Shown here in pieces: positions 43,919-54,292 of a stretch of 64,000 nucleotides of DNA. Every line of letters begins with the position of its first letter. Position 1 is the first letter of the stretch. The notes under the pieces are model-generated. The model did no database searches. It saw nothing but the letters and a program-made list of their open reading frames with translations, and had not been told where the DNA came from. This DNA is from Emiliania huxleyi CCMP1516 (lineage: Eukaryota > Haptophyta > Isochrysidales > Noelaerhabdaceae), in assembly GCF_000372725.1 (NCBI RefSeq), contig NW_005200623.1:33984-97983 (forward strand), in the 5' to 3' direction. The position numbers were made by a program, and so were the translations under genes.

Positions 43919-45106
43919 TCAGAAGTAGGGCTCGCGGAAGTAGCCCGTGAGGACGCGGAAGAGGATCTCGTACGACAGCACAGCGTCGAAGGGCGCGGCC
44001 GTCCACTGCGGCATACAGACGCCCTGCACACTGCGCAGGCTCTCGGCGGCCGAGTAGACGCAAGTCTCGCCTGTTCACGGCCGGAGTTGTGAAGAGACGC
44101 CGATCAAACCTCCACCAGTGAAGCAGTCGCGCGGCTCGCTCCAGAGCTAATCTCGGCGCATCTCGGCGAATCTAGCGAATCTCGGCGACTCTCGGCGAAT
44201 GTCGCCCCAGAGCTGGTGCGCGAAAGTGAGCGCCCCGCGGGGCACACCGGCAGCCAAAGCTGCGGCCGCCGAGCCCCTCGCACCAGCCAGCTTGGTGGCC
44301 CAGTGCAGAGCCACCGCAGCCATCGCAAGGCGGCCGTGCTTCAGCTCGGCCAACTCGAGCCGCCTGTTCACAGCCCTCCTTCTGACTGGATTCACAGGTT
44401 TTTTTTTCACAGCCGACGGCTCGGCCAGCTCGAGCCGCCGTCGCTCACAGCCGCCGGCGTCCACCCACAGTCGCAGCGGGTCGAAGGCGCACCCCCGCCG
44501 CGCCTAAAGAAATCACGGTGGCGGCTGCTACATGATACATGAATGTATGTGGCGCGCCTGTGCGGTGTCGGCATAGCCACAAGGCTGCTCGTTGTCTGTG
44601 TGCGTGTGTGTGGCTAAGTCTAAAGCCGGTGTGGCGCCTGCAGCTCCCCTGCGACCGCGGCCGCGAGCAGAGCGCCCCAGTAGCACGCGGAGATCAGTCC
44701 GATGTCGGACAGCTGCAGCGCCGCCTGCCGCCCCGCCTCGGTGCGGTCCACGCCGCACCCGTCCCCGCTGCACACTGACGACACCGGCAGCAGCCTCTGC
44801 GCGACGGCAAAGCCGACCTCGGCGACAGGCCACCCCCACGCGGCGACCATCGCGAGCCGCCCGTGCCGCACCTCGGCCTCGCGCATGCGCTGCAGGTTGT
44901 CGGCCGTCGCGAGGCCGAGCGGGTCGAAGCCTGCAGTGGTGGAGGAGCGTCGGTGTGCGACCGAGTCTGCGTCTTTGGTGCTGGTCGTTCGCGGCACCGA
45001 GGTCGCCAATCATGGGCGATTGGAGGAGCGGGATGGCGACGGAGCGAGGCGTTGACGGCGACGTTGGCTGCAGCAGGCACGCTGGGGATGCCAGCAGAGG
45101 CAGCAT
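43919..45106 (-). CDS. Light-harvesting (LHC/FCP-like) chlorophyll-binding protein
   Basis: Five exons (45106-44998, 44930-44638, 44503-44439, 44363-44206, 44070-43919) total 777 bases, 258 residues in frame. Exon 1 is a hydrophobic leader then Ser/Pro-rich transit-like sequence, fitting import into a complex plastid. GDLGFDPLGL then MREAEVRHGRLAMVAAWGWP is the first LHC helix with its chlorophyll-ligand Glu and Arg; helix 2 lies in LSDIGLISACYWGALLAA; the second conserved helix is ELAELKHGRLAMAAVALHW after AFDPLRLW. The C-terminus (ETCVYSAAESLRSVQG to GYFREPYF) is unusual. Product binds pigments in the thylakoid antenna (family knowledge). Introns start GT, GC, GC, GC. Intron 3 (44438-44364, 75 bases) repeats a 20-base exon edge (GCGGCTCGAGCTGGCCGAGC, one mismatch) on both sides. 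Confidence 0.85.
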
Positions 45107-45254
45107 GGGCTGGCGGCGAGAAAAAGAAAAATACGGGAAAAACCTACAACCATGGGATCTTCCCTTAAGTGTAGACGCGTCCGAGAGTGCGATTGCTGCA
45201 TTATCCGATTGGCTTGCAAATTGGCATCTCAACGACTGAGAGGCTACTGGCACA

Positions 45255-47490
45255 TATCACATCCTCACATTACCCTCTAGTCATCGTCGAATATGAATTC
45301 ACATCCCGGACGGGTCACATGGCTTGGCGACATGGACGCGAGCGAGGTGTTGGCAGGGATGGCGGTAAGCAGAAGCCTAGATCTATGGATGGCGGCCGCG
45401 GTGGCACGCTCGGGACGCGACCAAAGGAGGCAGTGCGCCAGCGAGAGAGTTAGGGATCCCAGAGGTCCTCACAGCAAGAGAGGTCCTCACACGGAGTGAC
45501 GGAAGTCCTCTCACTCTAGCCACTCTAGCGGCCGCGGATGTGGCAATGACCGTTCGCGACGTGTGATGCACACCCCTTCGACTACACCCCTCGCACACAC
45601 GACATCCTCTCATTGCTTTCCAATCATCTTCGAGTATGAGTTCACTTCCCCGAACAAGGTAGGATCACATGGGTCACGCGAGAGCGAGGTGTTGCAGAGA
45701 GATAGATGCCGGTAAGCAGAAGCCGTACAGGAAGAGGATGGCGGCCGCGGTGGCATGCTCGGGACGCGACCAAAGGAGACAGTGCGCGCCAGCGAGACAG
45801 GGAGTGAGGGATCCCAGAGGTCCTCACGCTAAGTCCCTAAGAGGAGAGGTCCTCACACGGAGTGACCGGGAGGTCCTCACTCTCTATAGCCACTCCGCGC
45901 GGCGGTGGGGCAATGACCGACGTGTGGACTGATGCACACTGTCTGTCTCGCTGACGCGATCAAGGAGCACGGGACGCGACCAAGGTAGGAGCGCCAGCGA
46001 GAGGGTGAGGGGGCCCTATCACGCTATCAGAGAGAGGTCCTCAGCAGGCAGACGCGGAGGTCCTCACAGCAGGAGGTCCTCAGAGGTCCACCTCTTCCAC
46101 CAGCCATCCCGGGTAAGGCATGTACTCACACCGAGTTGAGCGGCGAGTGGGCATCCGACAGACATTGTCTCAAAGAAGGTACGTGTCGTCTCGCGGTTAC
46201 ACAAGGTTAAGCCCTTTCCAAGACCAAGTTGCTCTAGCTAAGGCGAACAACATTTCAAGATGGTGTGTCTTAATGTATGAAAATCATAACTCCATGAGTG
46301 TGGTGCGCGTGTTACTGTACGTGTGCACCTGTTACGTGTTGTCACATTCTTCATACGACTGTACACACCAACACACTACGGGTATGAATCGGCTCGTGGC
46401 CAATATTACACCACAACGCCTCTCTCATAGTGATTTTTCTTTGAGTTCGAGAGAGCTTTGTTGTAAAATTCTTTGAGTTAGCTTTCACCATTTTTTCGTA
46501 CAGTTTTTCTTTTTTGAGAGCGCCCTCGTTGTTAATAATACAAACCCAATGGTCCCTTGCGAGTGGTCTCTTGTCGCAGTCACACACACGCACACGCCGC
46601 ATCACACCTCGCGCCCGCCCGCCGCCCCGCCTAGGCGGGAAAGAGATGAGGAGATGGGACAGCAAAGGAGGAGCACCAAACACGTATGGGAGGGTTCAGT
46701 TGTGCGTCAGGCTGCCCGCCTGCGTTTTTTTTCTTTTTTTTGAGAGCGCCTTCGTTGTTAATAATAATACAGCCTGACGGACACTTGCTGTAGCCACATG
46801 ACATGCACACACTCACACCGCACCGCACTCCGCACCCACGCCCCCCCCCGCCTCGCCTGAGTTGGAAGGAGATGGGAAGATGGAACAGCCCGAGGAGAAA
46901 GGAGCGAATCAAACACGTATGGGAGGTTGAAATCGTGCGCCCGCTTTTTCTTTTTATTCACGAGGGAGCAGTGATACGAGAATACGCACATGTTACGAGA
47001 ATACACACTGCCCCCAGAGGTCCTCACGCTAAGTCCCTAAGAGGAGAGGTCCTCACACGGAGTGACCGGGAGGTCCTCACTCTCTATAGCCACTCCGCGC
47101 GGCGGTGGGGCAATGACCGACGTGTGAACTGATGCACACTGTGTGTCTCGCTGACGCGATCAAGGAGCACGCGGGACGCGATCAACGTAGGAGCGCCAGC
47201 GAGAGGGCGAGGGGACCCTATCACGCTATCAGAGAGAGGTCCTCAGCAGGCAGACGCGGAGGTCCTCACTGCAGGAGGTCCTCACACGGCAGAGGGCCAC
47301 CTCTTCCACCAGCCATCCCGGGTAAGGCATGTACTCACACCGAGTTGAGCGGCGAGTGGGCATCCGACAGACACTGTCTGTCTCGAAGGTAAACGTGTCG
47401 TCTCGCGGTTAAGCCCGTTCCAAGTTGCTCTAAGGCGTCAAAACCCGAACCACATTTCAAGATGGTGTGTATAAATGTATGAAAAACATA
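45255..47490. repeat. Cluster of AGGTCCTCAC-bearing direct repeats
   Basis: 45255-45480 and 45610-45830 are diverged copies of one block (GTATGAGTTCAC, then GGCGGCCGCGGTGGCA, GACGCGACCAAAGGAG). 45814-46290 recurs at 47014-47490, offset 1200 bases at the start and 1209 further on. Between them, 46505-46735 and 46737-46955 are tandem copies (GAGAGCGCCCTCGTTGTTAA on). The decamer AGGTCCTCAC occurs more than a dozen times. No coding frame supported. A satellite or nested element field. Confidence 0.75.
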
Positions 47491-47684
47491 ACTAACTAGA
47501 GGAGTGGTGCTGAAGGTGCTAGCAGTTCCATACCTTGAATTCTTTTTCGGTGTTAGTCCAGTGCGCGCCAGTCCCGTGACCACTTGCAGCACTTGGAGGG
47601 CAGTCGGCAACCGCACCGCACGCCCGGCACACCAGATCGTTTTCTTTTTATGTCGCCCGTGTGCCTTGCCTGTCGCGTGAATCG

Positions 47685-47850
47685 TAAGAAAGAAAGAAAA
47701 CATACACGCCAAGGGAGGGATGGGAGGACGGCACGCGTAAAAAGAAAGAAAGAAAACAGACAAGCCAAGGGAGGGATGGGAGGACGGCACGCACCAAAAT
47801 TCTTTTTATTGCCTGTCTAAAAGAAAGAAAGAAAACACACAACCCAAGGT
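47685..47850. repeat. ~62-bp tandem repeat, 2-3 copies
   Basis: AAGAAAGAAAGAAAACA followed by GCCAAGGGAGGGATGGGAGG, repeated at about 47687 and 47746, with a partial third at 47822; related to 34395-34440. 47850-48155 is the upstream flank of the glycosyltransferase, with no other gene seen. Confidence 0.8.
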
Positions 47851-48155
47851 ATTGCCTGTCTGCTGTGAGAGAGAGTTATGTTTAAATTCTTTTTATTCTC
47901 GGGGAAGAGCGGCCGGCCAGGTGGGCCGGTCTCTTCGACGGCGCCTAAGGGGTTGCCGTCTGCTGTGCTCCTTTTGGTACCTGTGTCGAACCTGTGTCGG
48001 TGAGAGAGAGTTCTTCTTCGGTGTACCTGTGTTAGTGCCAGTGCGCGCCAGTCCCGTGACCATTTGCACTTGGAGCACTTGGAAGAGTCGGCAAGCCCAC
48101 CTTTTTTTCTTTTTATTCGCACAACTTTGTGGCGTCGACACAGGCGCCCGGAGCG

Positions 48156-51100
48156 ATGCCTCCAGTGCTGGAGGCCTCCGCCGCGGCCGCCGCGGACCCG
48201 GCCGACCTCCACGTGGTCTTCTCCGCCGAGTGCATCCCTGCCTTCGACTGGCAGAGCGCCGGCCTCTTCTACTCCTTCCGGCGCGTGCGGCAGCCCGGGC
48301 GCATCACGCGGCTGCTGGCGTGCTCCGAGGCGCAGCTGTCCACGTACCCGAAGGTTAACCTCGAGATGGGGCCAACCTTTGTTCACAAGAACATGCGCTT
48401 CGACGCGAGCAACGACGCCGAGAAGGACGACCCGCACAACGACGGTAAAGGGACGGGGTGCGCCTCGCTGCCACCGCTGGCGCCACCACTTTTGTGACCA
48501 CCGCTGCTGCCGCCACCGCTGTCGCCACCGCAGTCACCGGCTCCGACTGCCATCGCAGCCTCATCCTTCCTTCCAACCCACAGGTATGCCTCCTACAACA
48601 AGCCCTACTCGGTGATGGCGTGGCTCGAGCAGACCGACGTCGAGGAGGACCACGTCGACTTAGATGGGGAATGCCCCCGCATATCTCCCCATATCTCGGG
48701 GCCTAGATGGGGAACGCCCATCTTTGTATCGGGGAAGGGCACTCGAGTGGACACATGTTCGACTCGGGGCGCCCTCCCCTCCCTGCCGTGGAGCCCACTG
48801 TGCGTGCACACCCAGCGCGCCACTACTGCACTACGGCTACCACCGACTGATACCAAGCTCTCCACCCAACAGCTTGCCCTCCCGCCCGCCCTCCCGCCCC
48901 CCCTCCCTCCTGCCCTCCCGCCCACCCGCCCGCCCGCCCGCCCTCTCTCCCCATCGCTCTTCCCCAGCGACGCTCCCGACTGTGAAGAGAGGTGGCGTCT
49001 CTCGGTGTATCTCGGTGTATCTCGGTGTATCTCGGAGAGACTCGCGCAGGAGAGGCGAGCTGAAGCTCCACTCCATTCAGCGGTTGGCCCAGCTTAGCGC
49101 ACACCTCACGACGCAGGACTATGTCCTCTTCATGGACTCGGACATGATCCTCCGCCAGCCGATCGACCCGGTGGCGATGGGACGCGCGGCGCGCCGTGTG
49201 CTCCTTTTCCACAGCGGCGCTGTATTTCTTTTTTAGGTGCTCGCGGGGCAGCCGCGGGAGGAGGGCGCGCCGTGTGTTTCTTTTTCACATTGCCCGTGTA
49301 TTTTTAGGTGGCGATGGGCGTGACGCGCGGCAACGTCGTCTCAGCAGGTTGCTCACAGAATTCTTAAAACACAAGCCTCTCTCACAGCACACTGGCACGA
49401 CAAGGGCGCGGACTGGCGCGGACTAACACACACACCGGCTCACCACCGGAGCCGCCTAAGCGACTCCGTTAAGAACGCTCACGGAAAGACACAACCCCGG
49501 ACCCAAGACGCACAAGCACAGACAGTCGAGAAGGGTGAGACAGCAACGGCAGTCAGAAGCCAGATGTCAGCGCTGGGTCCCAGGAAGGCGGATGCGAGGG
49601 ACGGCCTCTAGTGCGAGCTCCAGGCTAGTGAGCTCATACCCACGCCGGCAGATCGCGACTAGATACAGCTAGTTAGGAGCCGACCGACCCTCCGCGTCCC
49701 CTGCTCACCCGCGGCACCGGGCCGGTGCTTGCACTTTGAATGCCGTGCGAGGGCTCCTGCCCGCGTCCCGGGCGCGGAGATGCGAGGGACTAGCCTGGCC
49801 CTTGCCCCGCCACCTTGTGTGGTGCGTGCAGACGCTGACCTTCCCTTCTCTTGCCCCTCCGCAGAGTACACCTACCTGTACGGCACGAAGAGCGGGTGAC
49901 TCCATAGATGGACAGTGACAGCGACGGCACCTATCAGCCTGACATTGATGTCATCAAGACGGCGTATGAGACGGTCGAAGAAATGATGCAGGCCCGACAA
50001 TGAGCGAGGGTGCGTGTTCTGCGTTGTGCCGTTCCATCAAACTTGCATACGACCACAGGTTCGCGCACCGCTTCATCGACCCGAAGCTGGACCGCCGCAT
50101 GGCGCAGGTCGGAGGCTTCCACATCGTTCACTACCCCGAACCCTAGCCCTAGCCCTGACCCTAACCCAACGCTGGACCGCCGCATGGCGCAGGTCGGAGG
50201 CTTCCACATCGTTCACTAACCCGAACCCTAGCCCTAGCCCTGACCCTAACCCAACGCTGGACCGCCGCATGGCGCAGGTCGGAGGCTTCCACATCTTTCA
50301 CCGCGAGGACCCCCGCCCCTAGAAGCGGAATCTCTCCCCGTATCTCCCCATATCTCCCCGTATCTCCCCGTGTCTCCCCGTGTCTCCCGTATCTCGCGAC
50401 GCATCCCAACCAGCACTCGAGAGGACGCGCACTCCGCCGTATTCACTTTTAGAAGCGGAATGCGTGTTCATGTCTCCCAACCAGCACTCGCGAGGACGCG
50501 TCTTCAGCCGTACACCCGCCGTCTTCCGCTGCATACGCTGTACTCGCCTCCCTCGTACTCACGCGGTGCTCTGAAGACACCGCACAACACCGTGCTCCCG
50601 CCCTGATGTTGGGGTGTTCACCGCGTAGGACCTCGACGAGTGAGATGCAATCTCTCCCCATATCTCGAGCATATCTCCCCATACCTCCACGTAGGACCTC
50701 CGCCAGATCGCGCCGAAGTGGCTGACGTTTACGCAGCGGGTGCGCCAGTTTGCAAACGCCACCTAAAAAAGAAACCGCGCCCAAGTGTGCATGTGTTTCT
50801 TTTTTAGGTGCGCCAGTTTGCAAACCCCCACCCCGAGGACATATGCTCGAGATATGGGGAGATATGCTCGAGATATGGGGAGATATGCTCCACGTAGGTG
50901 CGCCAGTTTGCAAACGACCACCCCGAGGACATATGCTCGAGATATGGGGAGATATGCTCGAGATATGGGGAGATATGCTCCACGTAGGTGCGCCAGTTTG
51001 CAAACGACCACCCCGAGGAGTACTTCAACGAGTCGGCGCACCACCCTCTAGAAGCAGAATACGGATTCCTGTCTCTCCCCATATCTCCCCATATCTCCCC

Positions 51101-52415
51101 ATATCTCCCCATATCTCCCCATATCTCATGCCTAGAAGCGGAGTACCGCATTCTTGTACTCCCAACTAGCGCCCGAGAGGGCCACGTGTTCCGCTGTGCT
51201 CACCCGTCTTCCGCTGTAGTCACTGTCTTCCTCTCCGTTGTACTCACGCGGTGCACAATACTGTACTCCCGCCCTCATGTTGGCGTATTCAGCACGCAGG
51301 CGCACCACCCCGACCCGCCCAAGAACAAGCTCGAGGGGGAGACATGGCGCAAGCAGGCGCGGTGGCACGAGATATGGGGAGATACGGGGAGATAAGGGGA
51401 GATATGGGGAGCTCGAGGGGGAGACATGGCGCAAGCAGGCGCGGTGGCACGAGATATGGGGAGATACGGGGAGATACGGGGAGATATGGGGAGCTCGAGG
51501 GGGAGACATGGCGCAAGCAGGCGCGGTGGCACGAGATATGGGGAGATACGGGGAGATACGGGGAGATATGGGGAGCTCGAGGGGGAGACATGGCGCAAGC
51601 AGGCGCGGTGGCACGGCGAGATGTACGGCTACGTCTTCGCCGCCGCCGAGGTGGGAGTCACGCACCGGATCCGGCGCGACATCATGCTGTACCCCGGCTA
51701 CGAGCCGCACCTCGGCCGGCCTCCCTCCATCATGCACTACGGCGCAGACTACACGCTCGGCCGGGCGTACTTCAACAAGATGAACTACCAGCAGCTCCGG
51801 CTCGAGGAGTGCTCACGCCACCTCCTCGATACTTCCTCGACACTTCCTAGACGCTTCCTCGACACGTCCTGACTCCGTGGCCTGCAGGAGTGCTCACACG
51901 CTCTCGCCAAGCCGTCGGGCTCGCTGTTCCTGCTTGACGACCCTGAGGTCGATCTGGAGGCGATGTCGAAGCGGGACGCGCTCTGCCAGGAGCATCTCTC
52001 AACTCTGAACGCGGCCTTTTGCGAGTTTTACCAGCGCGCGTGCGCCGGCAAGCTGCTGCCAGAGAGGTGCCGCACCTTCGCCGCGCAGATCGACGAGGTG
52101 CAGCCTCGGATCAGCGCCTGCGTGGACGAGCACGAGAACTGCGCGGGGTGGGGGCTGGCGGAGTGCGGTAAGAACCCGATGTACATGCACTCAAAGTGCC
52201 CCGTCACCTGCCAGAGCTGCGGCAAGTCGGGCTCCGAGCTGGTGCCGTCAGAAGTGCACTATGGCGACTGGAAGTACGACGAGCGGCTGCAGGCGGAGCG
52301 GCTGCAGCAGGTGGCGGAGGTGGTGGCGTCGGCGAGCGAGGAGGAGCTGGTGGAGATCGAGGGGAAGGTTGCGGCGCGCCGGACGGAGCTGCGGCAGATA
52401 AAGCACGAGTTATGA
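48156..52415 (+). CDS. Peptidyl O-glycosyltransferase (HPAT/SERGT-like) with C-terminal ShKT domain
   Basis: Twelve exons (48156-48457, 48584-48647, 49117-49170, 49308-49347, 49865-49895, 50059-50107, 50278-50307, 50695-50739, 50988-51035, 51300-51356, 51603-51806, 51888-52415) sum to 1452 bases: 483 residues, in frame. LHVVFSAECIPAFDWQS, YNKPYSVMAWLEQ, the metal-binding DSD in YVLFMDSDMILRQP (about residues 128-130), EYTYLYGTKSG, FIDPKLDRRMAQVGGFHIFH and APKWLTFTQRVRQF follow the plan of hydroxyproline arabinosyl-/peptidyl-serine galactosyltransferases, which decorate Ser/Hyp-rich wall proteins in the Golgi. Residues ~386-420 are a six-Cys ShKT domain (CVDEHENC, AECGKNP, CPVTCQSC). I see no signal anchor at this ATG. 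Donors GT, GA, GT, GT, GT, GT, GA, GT, GC, GC, GA. A likely substrate class is encoded at 40.9-43.2 kb. Confidence 0.85.
49388..49490 (-). repeat. Dispersed repeat B, copy 2, in glycosyltransferase intron
   Basis: Inverse of 34272-34372. The rest of the intron (49348-49864) also contains GCGAGGGACTAGCCTGGCCC (49782), shared with an intron at 23945 and, slightly changed and inverted, with one at 29250-29285. Confidence 0.75.
50089..50305. repeat. Triplicated exon edge with telomere-like repeats between copies
   Basis: CTGGACCGCCGCATGGCGCA followed by GGTCGGAGGCTTCCACATC occurs at 50089, 50175 and 50257. The two spacers read CCCGAACCCTAGCCCTAGCC then CTGACCCTAACCC, i.e. degenerate TTAGGG-type units. 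Intron 50108-50277 starts at the GTCGGAGG of copy 1 and ends before that of copy 3. Confidence 0.85.
50318..50634 (+). repeat. CTAGAAGC intron insert, composite
   Basis: CTAGAAGCGGAATCTCTCC at 50318 is followed by CTCCCCGTAT units, then a second similar start (TTAGAAGCGGAATGCGTG, 50449), GCACTCGCGAGGACGCGTCT, and the end GGGGTGTTCACCGCGTAG at 50630. Confidence 0.75.
50740..51020. repeat. Four-copy exon-edge array
   Basis: GTGCGCCAGTTTGCAAAC occurs at 50740, 50807, 50898 and 50988; the last three follow TTAG, GTAG and GTAG. Satellite units between copies read GAGATATGGGGAGATATG, purine-rich on the coding strand, unlike most introns here. Only the last copy continues as coding (FANDHPEEYFNES). 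Confidence 0.9.
51048..51299 (+). repeat. CTAGAAGC intron insert flanked by an 11-base exon repeat
   Basis: The intron 51036-51299 starts GCGCACCACCC then CTAGAAGCAGAATACGG, and ends GGCGTATTCAGCACGCAG before the next exon's GCGCACCACCC. Confidence 0.85.
51333..51640. repeat. Four-copy exon-edge array (~83-bp units)
   Basis: CTCGAGGGGGAGACATGGCG followed by CAAGCAGGCGCGGTGGCACG is present four times, with GAGATATGGGGAGATACGGG between. Splicing from the first CAG|GCGCGG to the last restores the frame (WRKQ-ARWHGEMYG). Confidence 0.9.
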
Positions 52416-52589
52416 GTTCCCCTCTCGCTGCCCTGTCCGCTGTTCGGGTCGAGGTCGAGATGCCGCCTCTTTCTAGAGCTTTGTGTACGGCATACGGCTT
52501 TAGTTATTTGTTCGTTTGAGCGTATTTTGTGTGAAGGGCGTATCTTCAAAAAGACGGCATCACGAGAGGCTCGCACCCAGTGAGTGCGG

Positions 52590-54250
52590 CCGACCGACCA
52601 GACCGAATAGGCTCGACGCCGTGCTCGCTGTGGGGCTGCAACAAACTCGCCGCCGAGCGTGACACCGAGAAGGCGTCCCGGCGGAGGTGATGGAGTGTGA
52701 GACCTGAGGCTGCGGAGGTGACGCCTGAGGTACCGGTCCGTGCACAGCGACTCAGCCGGCGACCGCCACGGGCTCAGACGAGACCTGTCGACGCGTTCCG
52801 GCTCAGCTTCACCGTGGTCATCGGGCGTCTGTCGACGTGGTCAGGACCACCCATACAGCTCGCGGGTTTGAGGTCGCAAGAGCCAAGATAGTGGCGTTTG
52901 GACAGGGGGGGGTCCCGACCCCCCCAGCACCTTCACCACATGCTAGGAGGGGGGTCGTGGCCGAGGACCCCCCCAGAGACTCGTGGTCAGACCCTCCGGG
53001 CCCTTGATTTTACGCCTCATTTCGCAGCGTTTTCGAGGGGAAAATCATCCTTTGGAGCTACATGAGCCTTGAGACTGGTCAGATTCTCCAAGATATTGGA
53101 CTTTCAGCCACGATTTTCACAAAACCATGAGGGTAAAATCGGCTCTCTGGCGGCTATTCCTAGCCCACGAACTGCTGGGGGGTGCCCACCACATGCTCCG
53201 CCCATCACACACCTAGAGGCCGTCATCGCATTGCGTAGAGAGAGAGAGAGAGAGAGATTCGAGGAACGATGGGAGAGACACAAATTCCGCGTTCGCATAT
53301 CAATCTATCCGGAACTATCCCCACGAAAAGCGCTACAAGACAGTCCATTCCCGCCCGCTCACCGCATCCTGGGAATCGCCTTCTTCCCCTCATCGCCCAC
53401 TGTTCGGCCATCATAGTTGCGAGGTCGATGCTCGCTGCTGAAAATCGCAAAAAAAGAATTTTACGACAAAGCTCCCTCGCACGTGTCACTGGGCACGGTC
53501 GGGACTGGCGCGCACTGGCACTAAGACAGGTAGACCAACACAGGTAGCAAAAGAATTCCCGCCGAATTTAGCGACCAAGACAGTCCGATTTCCGCACCTC
53601 CTGCGCCCCCGTCCCGACTCTCAGAATCCGCACTCACGGATAGAGCTCGAACGGCTCGTTGTGCGAGTATATGGGACACGATGTCTCAAATATGAGGGGT
53701 TTTGACTCCTACCGGCTCCTGACGCTATTCCTGGCAGCTCTTATGACCAGGATCAGTAGTGCTATGATACAGGGTGCCCATGCTAGCGCAGGAGCTGCCA
53801 CACTCGCCCGGACCGTCCCCTTCTGGGGCCGGTTCCGCAGCCCGCGAGAGCCGACAGCGGGGCCGTGCCGCGGGTGCCTACTGCCGAGTGCCACAAACAC
53901 TGCGCCGTCCCGCCATCACCTACAGGCCGTCGTGCGTGATGGTTGGGATATCCAAACGCCACCATCTTGGCTCTTGCGACCTCAAACCCGCGAGCTGTAT
54001 GGGTGGTCCTGACGTCGACAGACGCCCAATGACCACGGTGAAGCTGAGCCGGAACGCGTCGACAAGTCTCGCCTGAGCCCGTGGCGGTCGCCGGCTTGGT
54101 CGCTGTGCACGGGCCGGTACCTCAGGCGTCACCTCCGCAGCCTCAGGTCTCACACTCCATCACCTCCGACGGGACGCTTTCGGTGGCACGCTCGGCGGCG
54201 AGTTTGCTGCAGCCCCACAGCGAGCGAGGCGTCGAGCCTACCCACTCCAG
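52590..54250. repeat. Fold-back repeat with ~310-bp inverted arms
   Basis: 52590-52903 and 53945-54245 are inverted copies at roughly 90% identity by eye (for example CGGCTCAGCTTCACCGTGGT against its inverse at 54034-54053). The ~1 kb spacer shows no convincing gene. May be a non-autonomous DNA element with long terminal inverted repeats. Confidence 0.75.
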
Positions 54251-54253
54251 TTG

Positions 54254-54292
54254 GTTCGGCACACTCGGTGGGGTCCACTGAGTGTGCCGAAC
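54254..54292. other. Perfect 13-bp hairpin
   Basis: GTTCGGCACACTC and GAGTGTGCCGAAC enclose a 13-base loop just outside the fold-back arm. It could be a terminus of the element or a transcript-end structure. 54293-54612 shows no other gene. Confidence 0.6.

Noticed and set aside
45814..47490. Possible CRISPR-like array because of the regular AGGTCCTCAC decamer
   Set aside because: Repeats are short, irregularly spaced, lie within larger direct duplications, and the DNA is eukaryotic; no cas-like gene.
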